DNA of 64,000 bases from Algoriphagus sp. Y33 (GCF_014838715.1 NZ_CP061947.1:124001-188000), one strand, 5' to 3'. Positions 19,201 through 28,381 are shown, counted from the first letter of the stretch. The notes: generated by a model from the letters alone, not told the origin. Translations and numbers: made by a program.

Positions 19201-19842
19201 CGGGATAAGCTTACTGTTAGTTCTTATGATATTTATGGTAATCCTACTCAGATGATTACCGATGGAGGAGAATCAAAATCCTACCTCTGGTCCTATAATT
19301 TCCAATACCCGGTTGCTGAAGCCATAAATGCTACTTTTAGTGAAATTTCCTTCACCTCGTTCGAGACGTCGGACAAAGGCGGCTGGACTTACTCAGGCGC
19401 CCCTGTTACAACCTACAAGACAGGAAAGAAGGGCTATAATCTAAGTTCCGGTTCGGTTACCAAAACTGGGATTTCCGCCTCCTCGTCCAGCCCCTACCGT
19501 GTTGGCTTTTGGGCAAAGACAGTGTCAGGCACCGGTTCGGTGAATGTGGGGGGGCAGAGCGAATCCCTTACAACAGTCTGGAAATGGGTGGAAAAAAACA
19601 TTACCACGACCAGCCTGACCATATCGGGAAGCAGTATAATTATAGATGAGCTCAGGCTTCATCCTGCTGATGCGATGATGACCAGTTATACCTATGAACC
19701 TTTGGTTGGCATGACCAGCCAGACCGATCCGAGAGGCTACACGGTAAACTATTTTTACGATACTGCGAACCGTCTCCAGACCATCAAGGATGAAGACGGC
19801 AATATCCTGGAGCATTACGAATACAACTACGCCGGCAACTAA
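16255..19842 (+). CDS. Exported YD/RHS-type protein, N-terminal half of a split shell
   Basis: 1195-aa protein with an N-terminal hydrophobic signal (VFFILLSLESMSQ). The N-terminal domain (ARYGEIPINQSTGSINLSIP, then LPISLNYGSNGIKVDEIGS) is typical of Bacteroidota YD-repeat proteins. The long beta-rich body ends in recognisable YD repeats (SYTYEPLVGMTSQTDPRG, NYFYDTANRLQTIKDEDGN). It has no RHS core DPxG box and no toxin tip, and stops right after a YD repeat. The next gene starts 12 bp later with a second YD/RHS protein that supplies the core and tip. The pair therefore resembles a cocoon split over two chains, comparable to TcB/TcC. That is an analogy, not shown homology. Confidence 0.8.
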   Translation: MNRVVNQYYKLDKAVIIVRSVFLVFFILLSLESMSQDASIMNVTDVLPPSPNASAIARYGEIPINQSTGSINLSIPLMEVRAGKHVLPISLNYGSNGIKVDEIGSLVGMTWVLSAGGVISRTVRGHPDVLPRSSPLPAGFPSYNQQNLDFLNLAAMSNEEPVSGMDLEPDLFNFNFGSYSGKFVLDGSGNVVMFPKKNLKILMGDLGTIIITTPDGTKYTFGVTETSKTVAAGSEGCGRSFDQPVVTSWYLSEIMYPDGQSFTLSYASVLTDYFVGVSQTLVRTQTATRLRAICGTQRCMDRQETITCVSNLQSDMKVLASITSSTMGIAQFEYTQQPGYLPNRLLTGINLSIGTVTLKQIDLEYDYVTSAPGGLGNSNAENVRMYLNKVTEHLGSGNNPLVHEFEYNDKGALPRRLSFSRDHYGYFNGKSNFYLIPNAPQGYQNIFPVNMGSREPDPVAGAKGLLSKVTYPTGGSSSFYYEGHTVQGSVNTLPVLSSISRMVTGIDDNISQTITSVPVISAGTGKGVVTVSASQAIANPFYPYDPIHNKVEIRIRNQTTNTYIYGYTLGMDESRTDSVNLQQGNQYVMELTAWGEIMEGSAVFKYISSAGSQSQGNVPIGGVRIKRISDNDGSGSLSEREYFYSGWTSPSLSSGALTAPRPEYYYASSDRQFCEIDGEDPPIDQLGVECEYIFATSGGRVSTGGYSAHIYYKEVRESKGLNFANGGTLYRYTFRADAEGIADFGSDIPGASLAHWGDESGLLLEKSDFKMVSGLPVYVKKELHTYKADPSSDVVVPGYVVRKRYQPRATSGTNWQVLFDPYDAMRYEIRAKWKYRDSTIVMDYGLNNSVMTRVSVYSYANGVHMLPTKVEVTGSDGHKEVEYTVYPHDYPNTTGFIAAMKNRYLIGYPIEQVKYREVGTNRTILSGTVTKYNSTGQGLVDRIQILETESPIPLSSFKFSHKSVGQLPPSGSSSSFSTDSRYRDKLTVSSYDIYGNPTQMITDGGESKSYLWSYNFQYPVAEAINATFSEISFTSFETSDKGGWTYSGAPVTTYKTGKKGYNLSSGSVTKTGISASSSSPYRVGFWAKTVSGTGSVNVGGQSESLTTVWKWVEKNITTTSLTISGSSIIIDELRLHPADAMMTSYTYEPLVGMTSQTDPRGYTVNYFYDTANRLQTIKDEDGNILEHYEYNYAGN

Positions 19843-19854
19843 CCCATTTTTAAG

Positions 19855-22800
19855 ATGAGACACTATCTGTATACTACCCTTTTTCTGTTTTTGGTTACCC
19901 TAACGTCCTCAATTGGCCAGACTACGGAGAACTTTGTGAAGACTTACCGTGCGCGCACAGGAACCGCTACAGTGTCCACTGTTACGGGGGGCACGCCCGG
20001 GCAGTCCTATAAGACGTTTACCTACTTTGACGGCCTGGGCAGACCCCAGCAGACGGTTGGCAAACAGTCCACGATCACGGGCAAGGATCTGATTACACCC
20101 ATAGACTATGATGATTTTGGACGTCAGAAAAAAGAGTATCTCCCGTATTTTGAATCTTCAGGCACCCAAGACGGCCGATTCCGAACCAATGGATTAACGA
20201 TGCATTCCAGCAGGACCAATCCTATTTACGGGGATACCTATGGCTATTCTGAAATAGACTTCGAGCCCTCCCCGCTGAACCGGGTGGATAAGCAAGCCGC
20301 CCCGGGCAGTGCCTGGAGACTGGGCACGGGGAAGGAAGTGAAGTTCTCCAGAAGGCCCAACACCTCTGGGGAAGGGGTGAGGATCTTCACGGTAAACAGT
20401 GCGGGGCTTCCCGTGACCTCCGCCGCGTACGGGAACAACCTGCTGTGGGTGGAAATCACCCAGGATGAAGACGACAAAACCACCGTCCAATACACCGACA
20501 AACTGGGCAGGGTGATCCTTAAAAAAGTACAGAATACCGCCTCGGCCACGGGAAACGGACATTCGGGCTGGCTGTGTACCTATTATGTGTATGATGATCT
20601 GGGCCAGCTCCGTGTGGTGATCCCACCCCAGGCAACCCAGATCATGCTGGGCAAGGGGTGGAACCTTTCAACCAATGCGACACTGGCGAATGCCCAGTAC
20701 TTCCGGTATAAATATGACGGAAGAGGCAGGCTGACCGAAAAGTATGTTCCGGAAAAGGGTGTTGAGTACTACCTGTATGATCTTCAGGACAGACAGGTGG
20801 GCTTTCAGGACGGGAATCTGAGGAGTGAAAGCAAATGGCTTTATACCAAATATGATGCCTTGGGAAGGCCGGTGATGACAGGACTTATCACAGTACCGAC
20901 TACGACCACATTCGCTTCCCTGCAGACCACGCTGAACACGATGGGTGCCAACAACGCCACGGTGAAAGCGAACACCGCAAAAATAAAAACCGGAACGACA
21001 ATTACCTCTGCCAAGTACGACGGCTATCAGGAGTATGTGGCATCAAGCTCCATCATCCTGCAGAACGGGTTTACGGTGAAGGCGACGGGAAACCAATTCT
21101 TCACCGCAAGGATCGGCACACCACCCGCATCGGGGGCGGCAGGGGCATGGCCGACGGACGAGGGGGAGATTCTGACGGTAAACTATTACGACTCCTACCA
21201 GTACCTGACCGGTTTATCCTACGCCAATCCGGGCTCACCCTTTCAGTCAACTGCCACGACCAGAGTGCACGGGCTACAGACAGGCAAAAAGGTCAAGGAC
21301 CTGGAGACCGGGCATTTTTATACCACGGCTTTTTATTACGACAACAAAGGCAGGGTGGTCCAGACACTGGGGCAGCATCAGGTTGGCGGAACGGTACGGT
21401 CTTCCACCGCCTATAACTTTGAGGACCAGCCTACCCACAGCCTGACCGCCAATTCCCTGTCCTCCAATTACACGGTTCTCCGCGCCTATACCTACAACGT
21501 GATCGGGCAGCTGGAGAAGATTACCCATAAAGTGGGAAGCGGGTCCGTAAAGAACCTTGCCCAATACACCTACGATGACCTGGGCAGGCAGACAGGCAAG
21601 ACCTTTCCGACGGTGGCCTCCAATGCCAACCAGACGGGCACGTACAATATCCGGGGCTGGCTGACAGGGCAGGGCTCAGGATATACGGGAATCTTCAGGC
21701 AGACCTTGTATTATAACAGCGGGGCGACTGCCAACAGGTTCAACGGGAACATAGCGGGGGTTTCCTGGACAGGGGGACAGGAGACCACCCCGGTCACCCG
21801 TACCTACAACTATGCGTATGACAATGCGAACAGGATCACTGGAGCCACATTCACTTCAACGGCCACCGGGGAAAACAGCCGCTACAACCTGAGCGGGATC
21901 GCCTACGATGCCAACGGGAACATCAAGACCATGACCCGGCGGGGAGAAAGGGCTGCCGGGAACTATAACATAGTCGATGCACTGACTTATAGTTATGAGA
22001 CCAACACCACCTTTGGGGATATCTATTCCAACAGGCTGCTGGGAGTGGCAGACGGACAAAGCTCCAATACTTTTACCTCCAAAGATTTCAAGCCCAACAC
22101 CGGGGCAACGGGGAATTACCTTTATGATGCCAACGGGAACCAGCGGGTGAACAAAGACAGGAGAATTTCGGAGACCAAATTCAACCACCTGAACCTTCCC
22201 GAAGAGATCACTTTCTCCACGGGAGGCAAGCTGAAATTTGCCTACGATGCGGAAGGGAACAAACTGACCCAGAAGGCTTACGACAGCAGCGGATCCCTGA
22301 CCAAGACCCGGGATTACATCGGTGAGGTAGTGCTTCTGAACGGAGCCCTGGATTATCTGGTGCATGAGGAGGGAAGGATAGTTGCGGAGGAGAACCAACT
22401 TTGGAGTGAATTTTATGTGAAGGACCATCTGGGGAATGTAAGACAGGTGCTGCGCAGTCCTACTGTCCAGGCCTTTACGGCCACGATGGAGACAGGCCGT
22501 GCAGCGTCAGAGGAGCTGGAGTTTTCCATGGTATCGGAATCCAGACAGACCGAGCCCGAGCATAATGTGACCGAGGGCGGAAACCAAGTCGCTTGGCTGA
22601 ATGCCGACCGTGGAAGAATGGTGGGACCCGGAAGAACCCAGGAAATCTATGCGGGTGACAGTTTAAAACTTCAGGTACACGGCAAATATCTGGAGGACAA
22701 AAACCAAAAAGTGAACGCCGCAAGCTTTATGGCAGCGGGGGGCAGGGAAAGACTGGTGGCAGACCTGAACGAACTGGCGTTGAGCACCCAGCGTGCGGGC

Positions 22801-24018
22801 GGTGCAAATCCCATTGCCCTGCTGAATCTGGCGGATATCCTGGCCAAGGACCTGCAGAAGAAAGAAGCTCCCGAGGCCTATCTGATGTATGCACTCTATG
22901 ACCGGGACAGCAACAGATATGAGGTGGGCAAGAAAGTCCTTTCTAAAAATGCTGCAAACCGGCATGAAGTGTTGGAAGAGAATATGTATATTTCCAAAGA
23001 CGGATATATGGAGACCTTTGTGGTAAACGAAACCTCGGAGGATGTCTGGTTTGACAATATGACGGTGATGAGTGTGAGTTCGGCCATAGTACAGGAAACA
23101 CATTATGATCCCTGGGGACTGGAACTGAAAGGACTGGGCTTTCAGCATGGATTATACAAGGCAAACAAGTATCTTTATAACGGGAAGGAGCTGATAGAGG
23201 ACGAAGGTCTTCAGTATTATGATTATGGGGCTAGGATGTATGATCCGGCGATAGGAAGATGGGGAGTTGTTGACCCGTTGGCAGACCAACGCTCATGGGT
23301 CTCTCCTTACAACTTTGTACAAAACAACCCTCTCAACAGGATCGATCCTGATGGAAGACTAGACTGGGTGGCCAATAGGGAGGGAGAAGTGTATTGGGAT
23401 GAAAATGCAACTTCCCAGGCAACCACAAAGACTGATGAAACTTATCTGGGTAAATCCGGGACAGGGATAGACGAACAGACCGGGAATATGTTGGTGTACA
23501 ATTCTGATGGGTCAATAGATCAGGGAATGATGAGTTTGGGAGAAGTGACAGTGTCAGCCACTCAATCAGATCATGAGAGAACAATGAGTAGCCCAGTTGT
23601 ACAGAACATGCGAGCAAACAGCGAGCGGATTAAAAGCGAAGCGTTACCTTTTGCCCGGCACATGGTTAGAAGTGCAATTGATGGTGCAGGATATACAGGT
23701 GCAGGAATAACAGCAGTCGGGACCGTGGTGACCCCCTTTGTCCCCCATATTGGAGTGGGATTGTTGGCTGTTGGCGGTACTGTGTCTACAGCGTCAGGAT
23801 TTGCTAGTGCAGGTATGAACGCGTTAGAAGGGAATTTTGGTTCTGCGGCAATTGATGTCGGGATGGTTGGGTTAGGGAGTGCAGGGTCATCAGGACTTAA
23901 GGTTCTCAAAAATAGGCAGTTTATAAACACTACAGATGAGACGGTATTAAGGTCTATATATAATAGTTCGATGGATATTCTTGGGATTGGGATAGTTCCT
24001 GCAGTTAAAAAACGATGA
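19855..24018 (+). CDS. Exported RHS protein with core domain and tip 1
   Basis: 1387 aa. Signal peptide (ends near SSIGQ, residue 22), then a DUF6443-like start (YFDGLGRPQQTV), many YD repeats, and the RHS core NKYLYNGKELIEDEGLQYYD, RMYDPAIGRWGVVDPLAD, NNPLNRIDPDG (Asp1164-Gly1167). After the core, about 220 residues form a variable tip: a GEVYWDE pre-toxin segment and a glycine-rich hydrophobic stretch (about 1290-1350, GAGITAVGTVVTPF). A short basic end PAVKKR follows. The tip matches no toxin fold I recognise; the hydrophobic stretch hints at membrane action. Bases 21163-23170 recur almost exactly at 24952-26959. The stop overlaps the next gene by four bases (ATGA). Confidence 0.9.
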   Translation: MRHYLYTTLFLFLVTLTSSIGQTTENFVKTYRARTGTATVSTVTGGTPGQSYKTFTYFDGLGRPQQTVGKQSTITGKDLITPIDYDDFGRQKKEYLPYFESSGTQDGRFRTNGLTMHSSRTNPIYGDTYGYSEIDFEPSPLNRVDKQAAPGSAWRLGTGKEVKFSRRPNTSGEGVRIFTVNSAGLPVTSAAYGNNLLWVEITQDEDDKTTVQYTDKLGRVILKKVQNTASATGNGHSGWLCTYYVYDDLGQLRVVIPPQATQIMLGKGWNLSTNATLANAQYFRYKYDGRGRLTEKYVPEKGVEYYLYDLQDRQVGFQDGNLRSESKWLYTKYDALGRPVMTGLITVPTTTTFASLQTTLNTMGANNATVKANTAKIKTGTTITSAKYDGYQEYVASSSIILQNGFTVKATGNQFFTARIGTPPASGAAGAWPTDEGEILTVNYYDSYQYLTGLSYANPGSPFQSTATTRVHGLQTGKKVKDLETGHFYTTAFYYDNKGRVVQTLGQHQVGGTVRSSTAYNFEDQPTHSLTANSLSSNYTVLRAYTYNVIGQLEKITHKVGSGSVKNLAQYTYDDLGRQTGKTFPTVASNANQTGTYNIRGWLTGQGSGYTGIFRQTLYYNSGATANRFNGNIAGVSWTGGQETTPVTRTYNYAYDNANRITGATFTSTATGENSRYNLSGIAYDANGNIKTMTRRGERAAGNYNIVDALTYSYETNTTFGDIYSNRLLGVADGQSSNTFTSKDFKPNTGATGNYLYDANGNQRVNKDRRISETKFNHLNLPEEITFSTGGKLKFAYDAEGNKLTQKAYDSSGSLTKTRDYIGEVVLLNGALDYLVHEEGRIVAEENQLWSEFYVKDHLGNVRQVLRSPTVQAFTATMETGRAASEELEFSMVSESRQTEPEHNVTEGGNQVAWLNADRGRMVGPGRTQEIYAGDSLKLQVHGKYLEDKNQKVNAASFMAAGGRERLVADLNELALSTQRAGGANPIALLNLADILAKDLQKKEAPEAYLMYALYDRDSNRYEVGKKVLSKNAANRHEVLEENMYISKDGYMETFVVNETSEDVWFDNMTVMSVSSAIVQETHYDPWGLELKGLGFQHGLYKANKYLYNGKELIEDEGLQYYDYGARMYDPAIGRWGVVDPLADQRSWVSPYNFVQNNPLNRIDPDGRLDWVANREGEVYWDENATSQATTKTDETYLGKSGTGIDEQTGNMLVYNSDGSIDQGMMSLGEVTVSATQSDHERTMSSPVVQNMRANSERIKSEALPFARHMVRSAIDGAGYTGAGITAVGTVVTPFVPHIGVGLLAVGGTVSTASGFASAGMNALEGNFGSAAIDVGMVGLGSAGSSGLKVLKNRQFINTTDETVLRSIYNSSMDILGIGIVPAVKKR
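21163..23170 (+). repeat. 2.0-kb near-identical RHS repeat, copy 1
   Basis: Aligns to 24952-26959 with a constant offset of 3789 bases. I counted only about a dozen mismatches (for example near 21438, 21723, 21764, 22008, 22590 and 22902), so identity exceeds 99 percent. Such length and identity are ample for homologous recombination, which would exchange everything downstream, that is the toxin tip and immunity gene. Confidence 0.95.
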
Positions 24019-24209
24019 TGATTTTTATAGGATTATTAATTTTCATTTTGGGTGTATATCTCTACTTTCGGATCATCAGGAGAGATAAGGTGGGTATTCA
24101 TAAGTTTAATTCTGAATATAAGATTAGAAGAAACCTGTTTATCTATTCGTTAATGACCGTAGGATTTATAATGTTCATAAGGGAGCTGATTATATGGTTG
24201 ACATCCTAA
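24015..24209 (+). CDS. Small two-TM protein, candidate immunity for tip 1
   Basis: 64 aa with two hydrophobic helices (IGLLIFILGVYLYF and LMTVGFIMFIRELIIWL) joined by a basic loop. It overlaps the RHS stop by four bases (ATGA), so it is translationally coupled to it. Position directly behind a variable RHS tip is where immunity genes sit in polymorphic toxin systems. A membrane-embedded immunity protein would suit a membrane-active tip. No family recognised. Confidence 0.6.
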   Translation: MMIFIGLLIFILGVYLYFRIIRRDKVGIHKFNSEYKIRRNLFIYSLMTVGFIMFIRELIIWLTS

Positions 24210-24232
24210 AAGTTAGAGCTAGTTATTAAAAG

Positions 24233-24258
24233 AAAAGCCCCGTAATTGGGGCTTTTTC
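24233..24258 (+). terminator. Terminator after tip 1/immunity 1
   Basis: AAAAGCCCC and GGGGCTTTTT form a strong stem with the short loop gtaatt. A T-run follows on the plus strand and an A-run precedes it, so it can act in both directions. It lies between the immunity gene and the convergent XRE remnant. Confidence 0.85.
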
Positions 24259-24261
24259 TCA

Positions 24262-24487
24262 TTACAGCGCAGCGATACTTTTGAGTTTGGCGGCCTTGAT
24301 GAAGTCATCGATGGTTGCGAAGACGTGTGACTTGTTTTCGGGATCGAGATTTTGTATCTCCTTGAGTTTTTTGAGGGTTTCGTTGTCAATGCGCTCGTAC
24401 TCCCCATCCTTGACCAGATAATCCAGTGTGACCCCGAGTGAGTCGGCGATCTTTGCGGCCACGTCAATTGATGGGATGTTTTCACCC
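24262..24487 (-). pseudogene. XRE-family regulator, N-terminally truncated
   Basis: About 75 codons matching the C-terminal half of a helix-turn-helix XRE repressor: GENIPSIDVAAKIADSLGV and TLDYLVKDGEYERIDNETLK, followed by a helical tail. The HTH itself is missing. The frame runs at about 24488 straight into sequence that, on the other strand, encodes a transposase remnant, so the residues MKVPVYL at the apparent start are not original. An IS insertion followed by deletion is the simplest explanation. A second truncated XRE gene lies at the same relative place behind cassette 3 (29785-30084). Confidence 0.75.
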
Positions 24488-24489
24488 AG

Positions 24490-24714
24490 GTAAACCGGAA
24501 CCTTCAAAACTACAAAGCCAGGGCGAAACCCCTACTCACTTTAGAGGAAGGAATACAAAAAAGAAAACAGCGGGCAACAGATGTAGAACCTGTTTTCGGA
24601 CAGCTCAAATACAACAAGGGCAGGGGCAGATATATGCTCAGAGGCAAAGAAAAAGTCGAAATCGAAACCGGCCTGCTGGTCATTGCCCACAACCTGGCCA
24701 AAATGACGGGGTGA
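24490..24714 (+). pseudogene. Transposase C-terminal remnant (IS1182-like)
   Basis: An open frame without its own start encodes the end of a DDE transposase. It reads NRNLQNYKARAKPLL, LTLEEGIQKRKQRATDVEPV, FGQLKYNKGRGRYMLRG and VEIETGLLVIAHNLAKM, then TGA at 24712. This is the conserved C-terminal block of IS1182-type (DDE_Tnp_1) transposases. Everything upstream is deleted at the junction with the XRE remnant. It cannot be active. Confidence 0.8.
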
Positions 24715-24915
24715 ACAGGGCAACCTCATTTTTTCATCCAATCCATTCCAAAAGACTGAAATATCAGCCCAATCCACAGAGCAATTACAAGAACCAAGAA
24801 TCTGTTAGAGTTAAACGATGTTCAAAAAAATAGAGGCCGAAATCAGGAAATCGGCGTCTATTGGATAAAAAAGGCTGTCTTCAATTAGTAAACATTAATA
24901 TGAGACAACCTCCTT
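24490..24915 (+). mobile_element. Remnant of an IS1182-like insertion sequence, right end
   Basis: The transposase tail is followed by about 190 bp of non-coding DNA ending near GAGACAACCTCC (24902-24913). Such a GAGGTTGTCTC-type terminus is plausible for this IS group. A related octamer, ggctgtct, occurs just inside at about 24870. The left end is missing. The truncated RHS copy begins only about 40 bp beyond, so the IS may have mediated the rearrangement. Confidence 0.6.
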
Positions 24916-24951
24916 TCTATAAAATAGAATTTGTAATTCGGATAACTTAGT

Positions 24952-26959
24952 GGGGAGATTCTGACGGTAAACTATTACGACTCCTACCAGTACCTGACCG
25001 GTTTATCCTACGCCAATCCGGGCTCACCCTTTCAGTCAACTGCCACGACCAGAGTGCACGGGCTACAGACAGGCAAAAAGGTCAAGGACCTGGAGACCGG
25101 GCATTTTTATACCACGGCTTTTTATTACGACAACAAAGGCAGGGTGGTCCAGACACTGGGGCAGCATCAGGTTGGCGGAACGGTACGGTCTTCCACCGCC
25201 TATAACTTTGAGGACCAGCCTACCCACCGCCTGACCGCCAATTCCCTGTCCTCCAATTACACGGTTCTCCGCGCCTATACCTACAACGTGATCGGGCAGC
25301 TGGAGAAGATTACCCATAAAGTGGGAAGCGGGTCCGTAAAGAACCTTGCCCAATACACCTACGATGACCTGGGCAGGCAGACAGGCAAGACCTTTCCGAC
25401 GGTGGCCTCCAATGCCAACCAGACGGGCACGTACAATATCCGGGGCTGGCTGACAGGGCAGGGCTCAGGATATACGGGAATCTTCAGGCAGACCTTGTAT
25501 TATAACAGCGGGGTGACTGCCAACAGGTTCAACGGGAACATAGCGGGGATTTCCTGGACAGGGGGACAGGAGACCACCCCGGTCACCCGTACCTACAACT
25601 ATGCGTATGACAATGCGAACAGGATCACTGGAGCCACATTCACTTCAACGGCCACCGGGGAAAACAGCCGCTACAACCTGAGCGGGATCGCCTACGATGC
25701 CAACGGGAACATCAAGACCATGACCCGGCGGGGAGAAAGGGCTGCCGGGAACTATAACATAGTCGATGCACTGACTTATAGTTATGCGACCAACACCACC
25801 TTTGGGGATATCTATTCCAACAGGCTGCTGGGAGTGGCAGACGGACAAAGCTCCAATACTTTTACCTCCAAAGATTTCAAGCCCAACACCGGGGCAACGG
25901 GGAATTACCTTTATGATGCCAACGGGAACCAGCGGGTGAACAAAGACAGGAGAATTTCGGAGACCAAATTCAACCACCTGAACCTTCCCGAAGAGATCAC
26001 TTTCTCCACGGGAGGCAAGCTGAAATTTGCCTACGATGCGGAAGGGAACAAACTGACCCAGAAGGCTTACGACAGCAGCGGATCCCTGACCAAGACCCGG
26101 GATTACATCGGTGAGGTAGTGCTTCTGAACGGAGCCCTGGATTATCTGGTGCATGAGGAGGGAAGGATAGTTGCGGAGGAGAACCAACTTTGGAGTGAAT
26201 TTTATGTGAAGGACCATCTGGGGAATGTAAGACAGGTGCTGCGCAGTCCTACTGTCCAGGCCTTTACGGCCACGATGGAGACAGGCCGTGCAGCGTCAGA
26301 GGAGCTGGAGTTTTCCATGGTATCGGAATCCAGACAGACCGAGCCCGAGCATAATGTGACCGAGGGCGGAAACAAGGTGGCCTGGCTGAATGCCGACCGT
26401 GGAAGAATGGTGGGACCCGGAAGAACCCAGGAAATCTATGCGGGTGACAGTTTAAAACTTCAGGTACACGGCAAATACCTGGAGGACAAAAACCAAAAAG
26501 TGAACGCCGCAAGCTTTATGGCAGCGGGGGGCAGGGAAAGACTGGTGGCAGACCTGAACGAACTGGCGTTGAGCACCCAGCGTGCGGGCGGTGCAAATCC
26601 CATTGCCCTGCTGAATCTGGCGGATATCCTGGCCAAGGACCTACAGAAGAAAGAAGCTCCCGAGGCCTATCTGATGTATGCACTCTATGATCAGGACAGC
26701 AACAGATATGAGGTGGGCAAGAAAGTCCTTTCTAAAAATGCTGCAAACCGGCATGAAGTGTTGGAAGAGAATATGTATATTTCCAAAGACGGATATATGG
26801 AGACCTTTGTGGTAAACGAAACCTCGGAGGATGTCTGGTTTGACAATATGACGGTGATGAGTGTGAGTTCGGCCATAGTACAGGAAACACATTATGATCC
26901 CTGGGGACTGGAACTGAAAGGACTGGGCTTTCAGCATGGATTATACAAGGCAAACAAGT
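24952..26959 (+). repeat. 2.0-kb near-identical RHS repeat, copy 2
   Basis: Counterpart of 21163-23170. The mismatches are scattered and include a tight cluster at 26371-26385 (aagtcgctt against aaggtggcc), which may be a gene-conversion trace. Confidence 0.95.
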
Positions 26960-27295
26960 ACCTCTATCAGGGTAAAGAGATGATGGATGACCAAAATCTC
27001 AATATTTATGATTTTGAAGCCCGTGGATATGACCCCGTCATAGGTAGGACTTTGCAGATCGATCCCCATGCGGATAATTATTATGCTTTGTCTCCCTACA
27101 GTTGGGTAGCCAATAATCCGCTTAACGTTATTGACCCGACCGGAATGGATACGGTAAACATAAATAATCTTAATTGGCCAACCTTTAAAACAGATGAAGA
27201 TGAGTTGGTTTTAAATGAGGTTATAGTGTCCGCAAGTGCGTCTGATAAACCTGCAGATGCAACAAAAGAACATATTCCAATGTGGTTGCTTGGAA

Positions 27296-27450
27296 GTGGG
27301 GATAAGGTAATGGGGCACAGAGATGGGCTTTCTGGTCTTGAAGATTTTTTTGGTAAAAGGACGTACGGACCTTTTGATGTTAATGCGCAGGGAAGGATAA
27401 TCGGATTAACTCCTACGACAGGTGTTGGGCCAGACGTAGGAAGAATAGGA
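27296..27450 (+). repeat. Pre-toxin linker repeat, copy 1
   Basis: The DNA encoding GDKVMGHRDG to TTGVGPDVGR is nearly identical to 29008-29150 in cassette 3, although the flanking RHS cores differ more and the toxin tips are unrelated. It provides a second, shorter recombination point immediately upstream of the toxin domain. Confidence 0.85.
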
Positions 27451-27722
27451 CCAGCTAGGGGAATAAAAACAGTCCGTGACTTATTTGCAGCTGGGAAAAA
27501 GTTACCTAAGGTTAAAGGGGGAGGGCAGATTTCAATTAAAGGAAATATTGATGACGTGTTTAATTCGATATCTAAAGGAAGGAAGACTGAAGTCCTGAAG
27601 GGAGATCGGGTTCAGACAACATTAAAGGATGGAACAATTTTAACAAAATATCCTGCTTCTTCTGGTCCTCCAACAATTCAGGTAAATCAAGGTGGTAAAA
27701 TAACTAAAGTTAGATTTGAATA

Positions 27723-28379
27723 ATGGATATTGAATTAATACAAATTTTAAGAGAATACGATAGTATTGAGCTAGGCTCCCAGGATCGTGATTTATCCAAA
27801 CGATATTTAGAAAAATATTGGTTAGATATAACTGAATTTAACAGTAATTGGCTTCCAGTAAAAAACAAGATTTTTAATCCTACTTCAAAAGATCTGCCTG
27901 ATAAAATGTTTAATGAGGATTTTGAACTTTTAGTTCAAAAAGCTGGGGTATTATTTACCAAAGAGGAATATTATGCTTTACAAAAATGTATGCTGGCTGC
28001 AGGAGATAAATTTTTTGTAATTATAGAAAACAAAGAAGCAGCGAATGCAATAGAAAGTGATCATGTTCGATTAAGGTTTACATATCCTGTAAATACCTCT
28101 TGGAATGAGTTATGTAATGATAATGAAAAGCACTTGACTACTGAAATATCATCTTATGACTTACTTGTCAATCCACAAAAGAATTTTTTTGTTTTTGGTG
28201 ATAGTGGAAAGTGGGGGAAATATACAGCAAATAATTATGGATACACTCCTCTTGAAATAATCGGATTTAAACCTGAATTAGCCTCCAATTTTATCGAGCA
28301 ATTTAAACTACCGAAAAATGAACAGGAGGAAATACTTGCGTGGTTGCCTCGGAATTATAAAAAGTTAATAAAATGGTAA
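27723..28379 (+). CDS. Candidate immunity protein for tip 2
   Basis: 218-aa cytosolic-looking protein without signal or membrane segment; it is AT-rich compared with the RHS repeats. Its ATG shares one base with the stop of cassette 2 (TAATG), which implies translational coupling to the toxin tip. The C-terminus contains WLPRNYKKLIKW. I do not recognise a family. Position and coupling are the only evidence for immunity. Its survival behind a cassette that seems unexpressed suggests an internal promoter or recent recombination. Confidence 0.6.
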   Translation: MDIELIQILREYDSIELGSQDRDLSKRYLEKYWLDITEFNSNWLPVKNKIFNPTSKDLPDKMFNEDFELLVQKAGVLFTKEEYYALQKCMLAAGDKFFVIIENKEAANAIESDHVRLRFTYPVNTSWNELCNDNEKHLTTEISSYDLLVNPQKNFFVFGDSGKWGKYTANNYGYTPLEIIGFKPELASNFIEQFKLPKNEQEEILAWLPRNYKKLIKW

Positions 28380-28381
28380 GA

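Larger units (their letters stand above)
24952..27723 (+). pseudogene. RHS cassette 2: silent 5'-truncated copy with tip 2
   Basis: It begins abruptly inside the YD-repeat region (matching 21163), directly after an in-frame TAA, with no ATG, signal peptide or promoter; the first possible start is a GTG at 25054. About 2 kb is nearly identical to the full RHS gene. It diverges at NKYLYQGKEMMDDQNLNIYD and has its own core (NNPLNVIDPTGMD) and pre-toxin linker (GHRDGLSGLEDFFGKRTYGP). The tip ends in about 75 residues (GGGQISIKGNIDDVFNSI, DGTILTKYPASSGPPTIQV, ITKVRFE). That tip pattern resembles small RNase-type polymorphic toxin domains, a weak guess. Best read as a stored tip cassette that could be swapped into the expressed gene. 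Confidence 0.8.

Noticed and set aside
21856..22428. 190-codon antisense frame in the RHS repeat (also at 25645-26217)
   Set aside because: It is a shadow of the GC-rich YD-repeat coding strand; it occurs twice only because the DNA is duplicated.
25054..27723. Cassette 2 as a normal 889-aa gene starting at GTG 25054
   Set aside because: The start lies within a YD repeat identical to the interior of the full gene, with no signal peptide and an in-frame stop shortly upstream; treated as a silent cassette.
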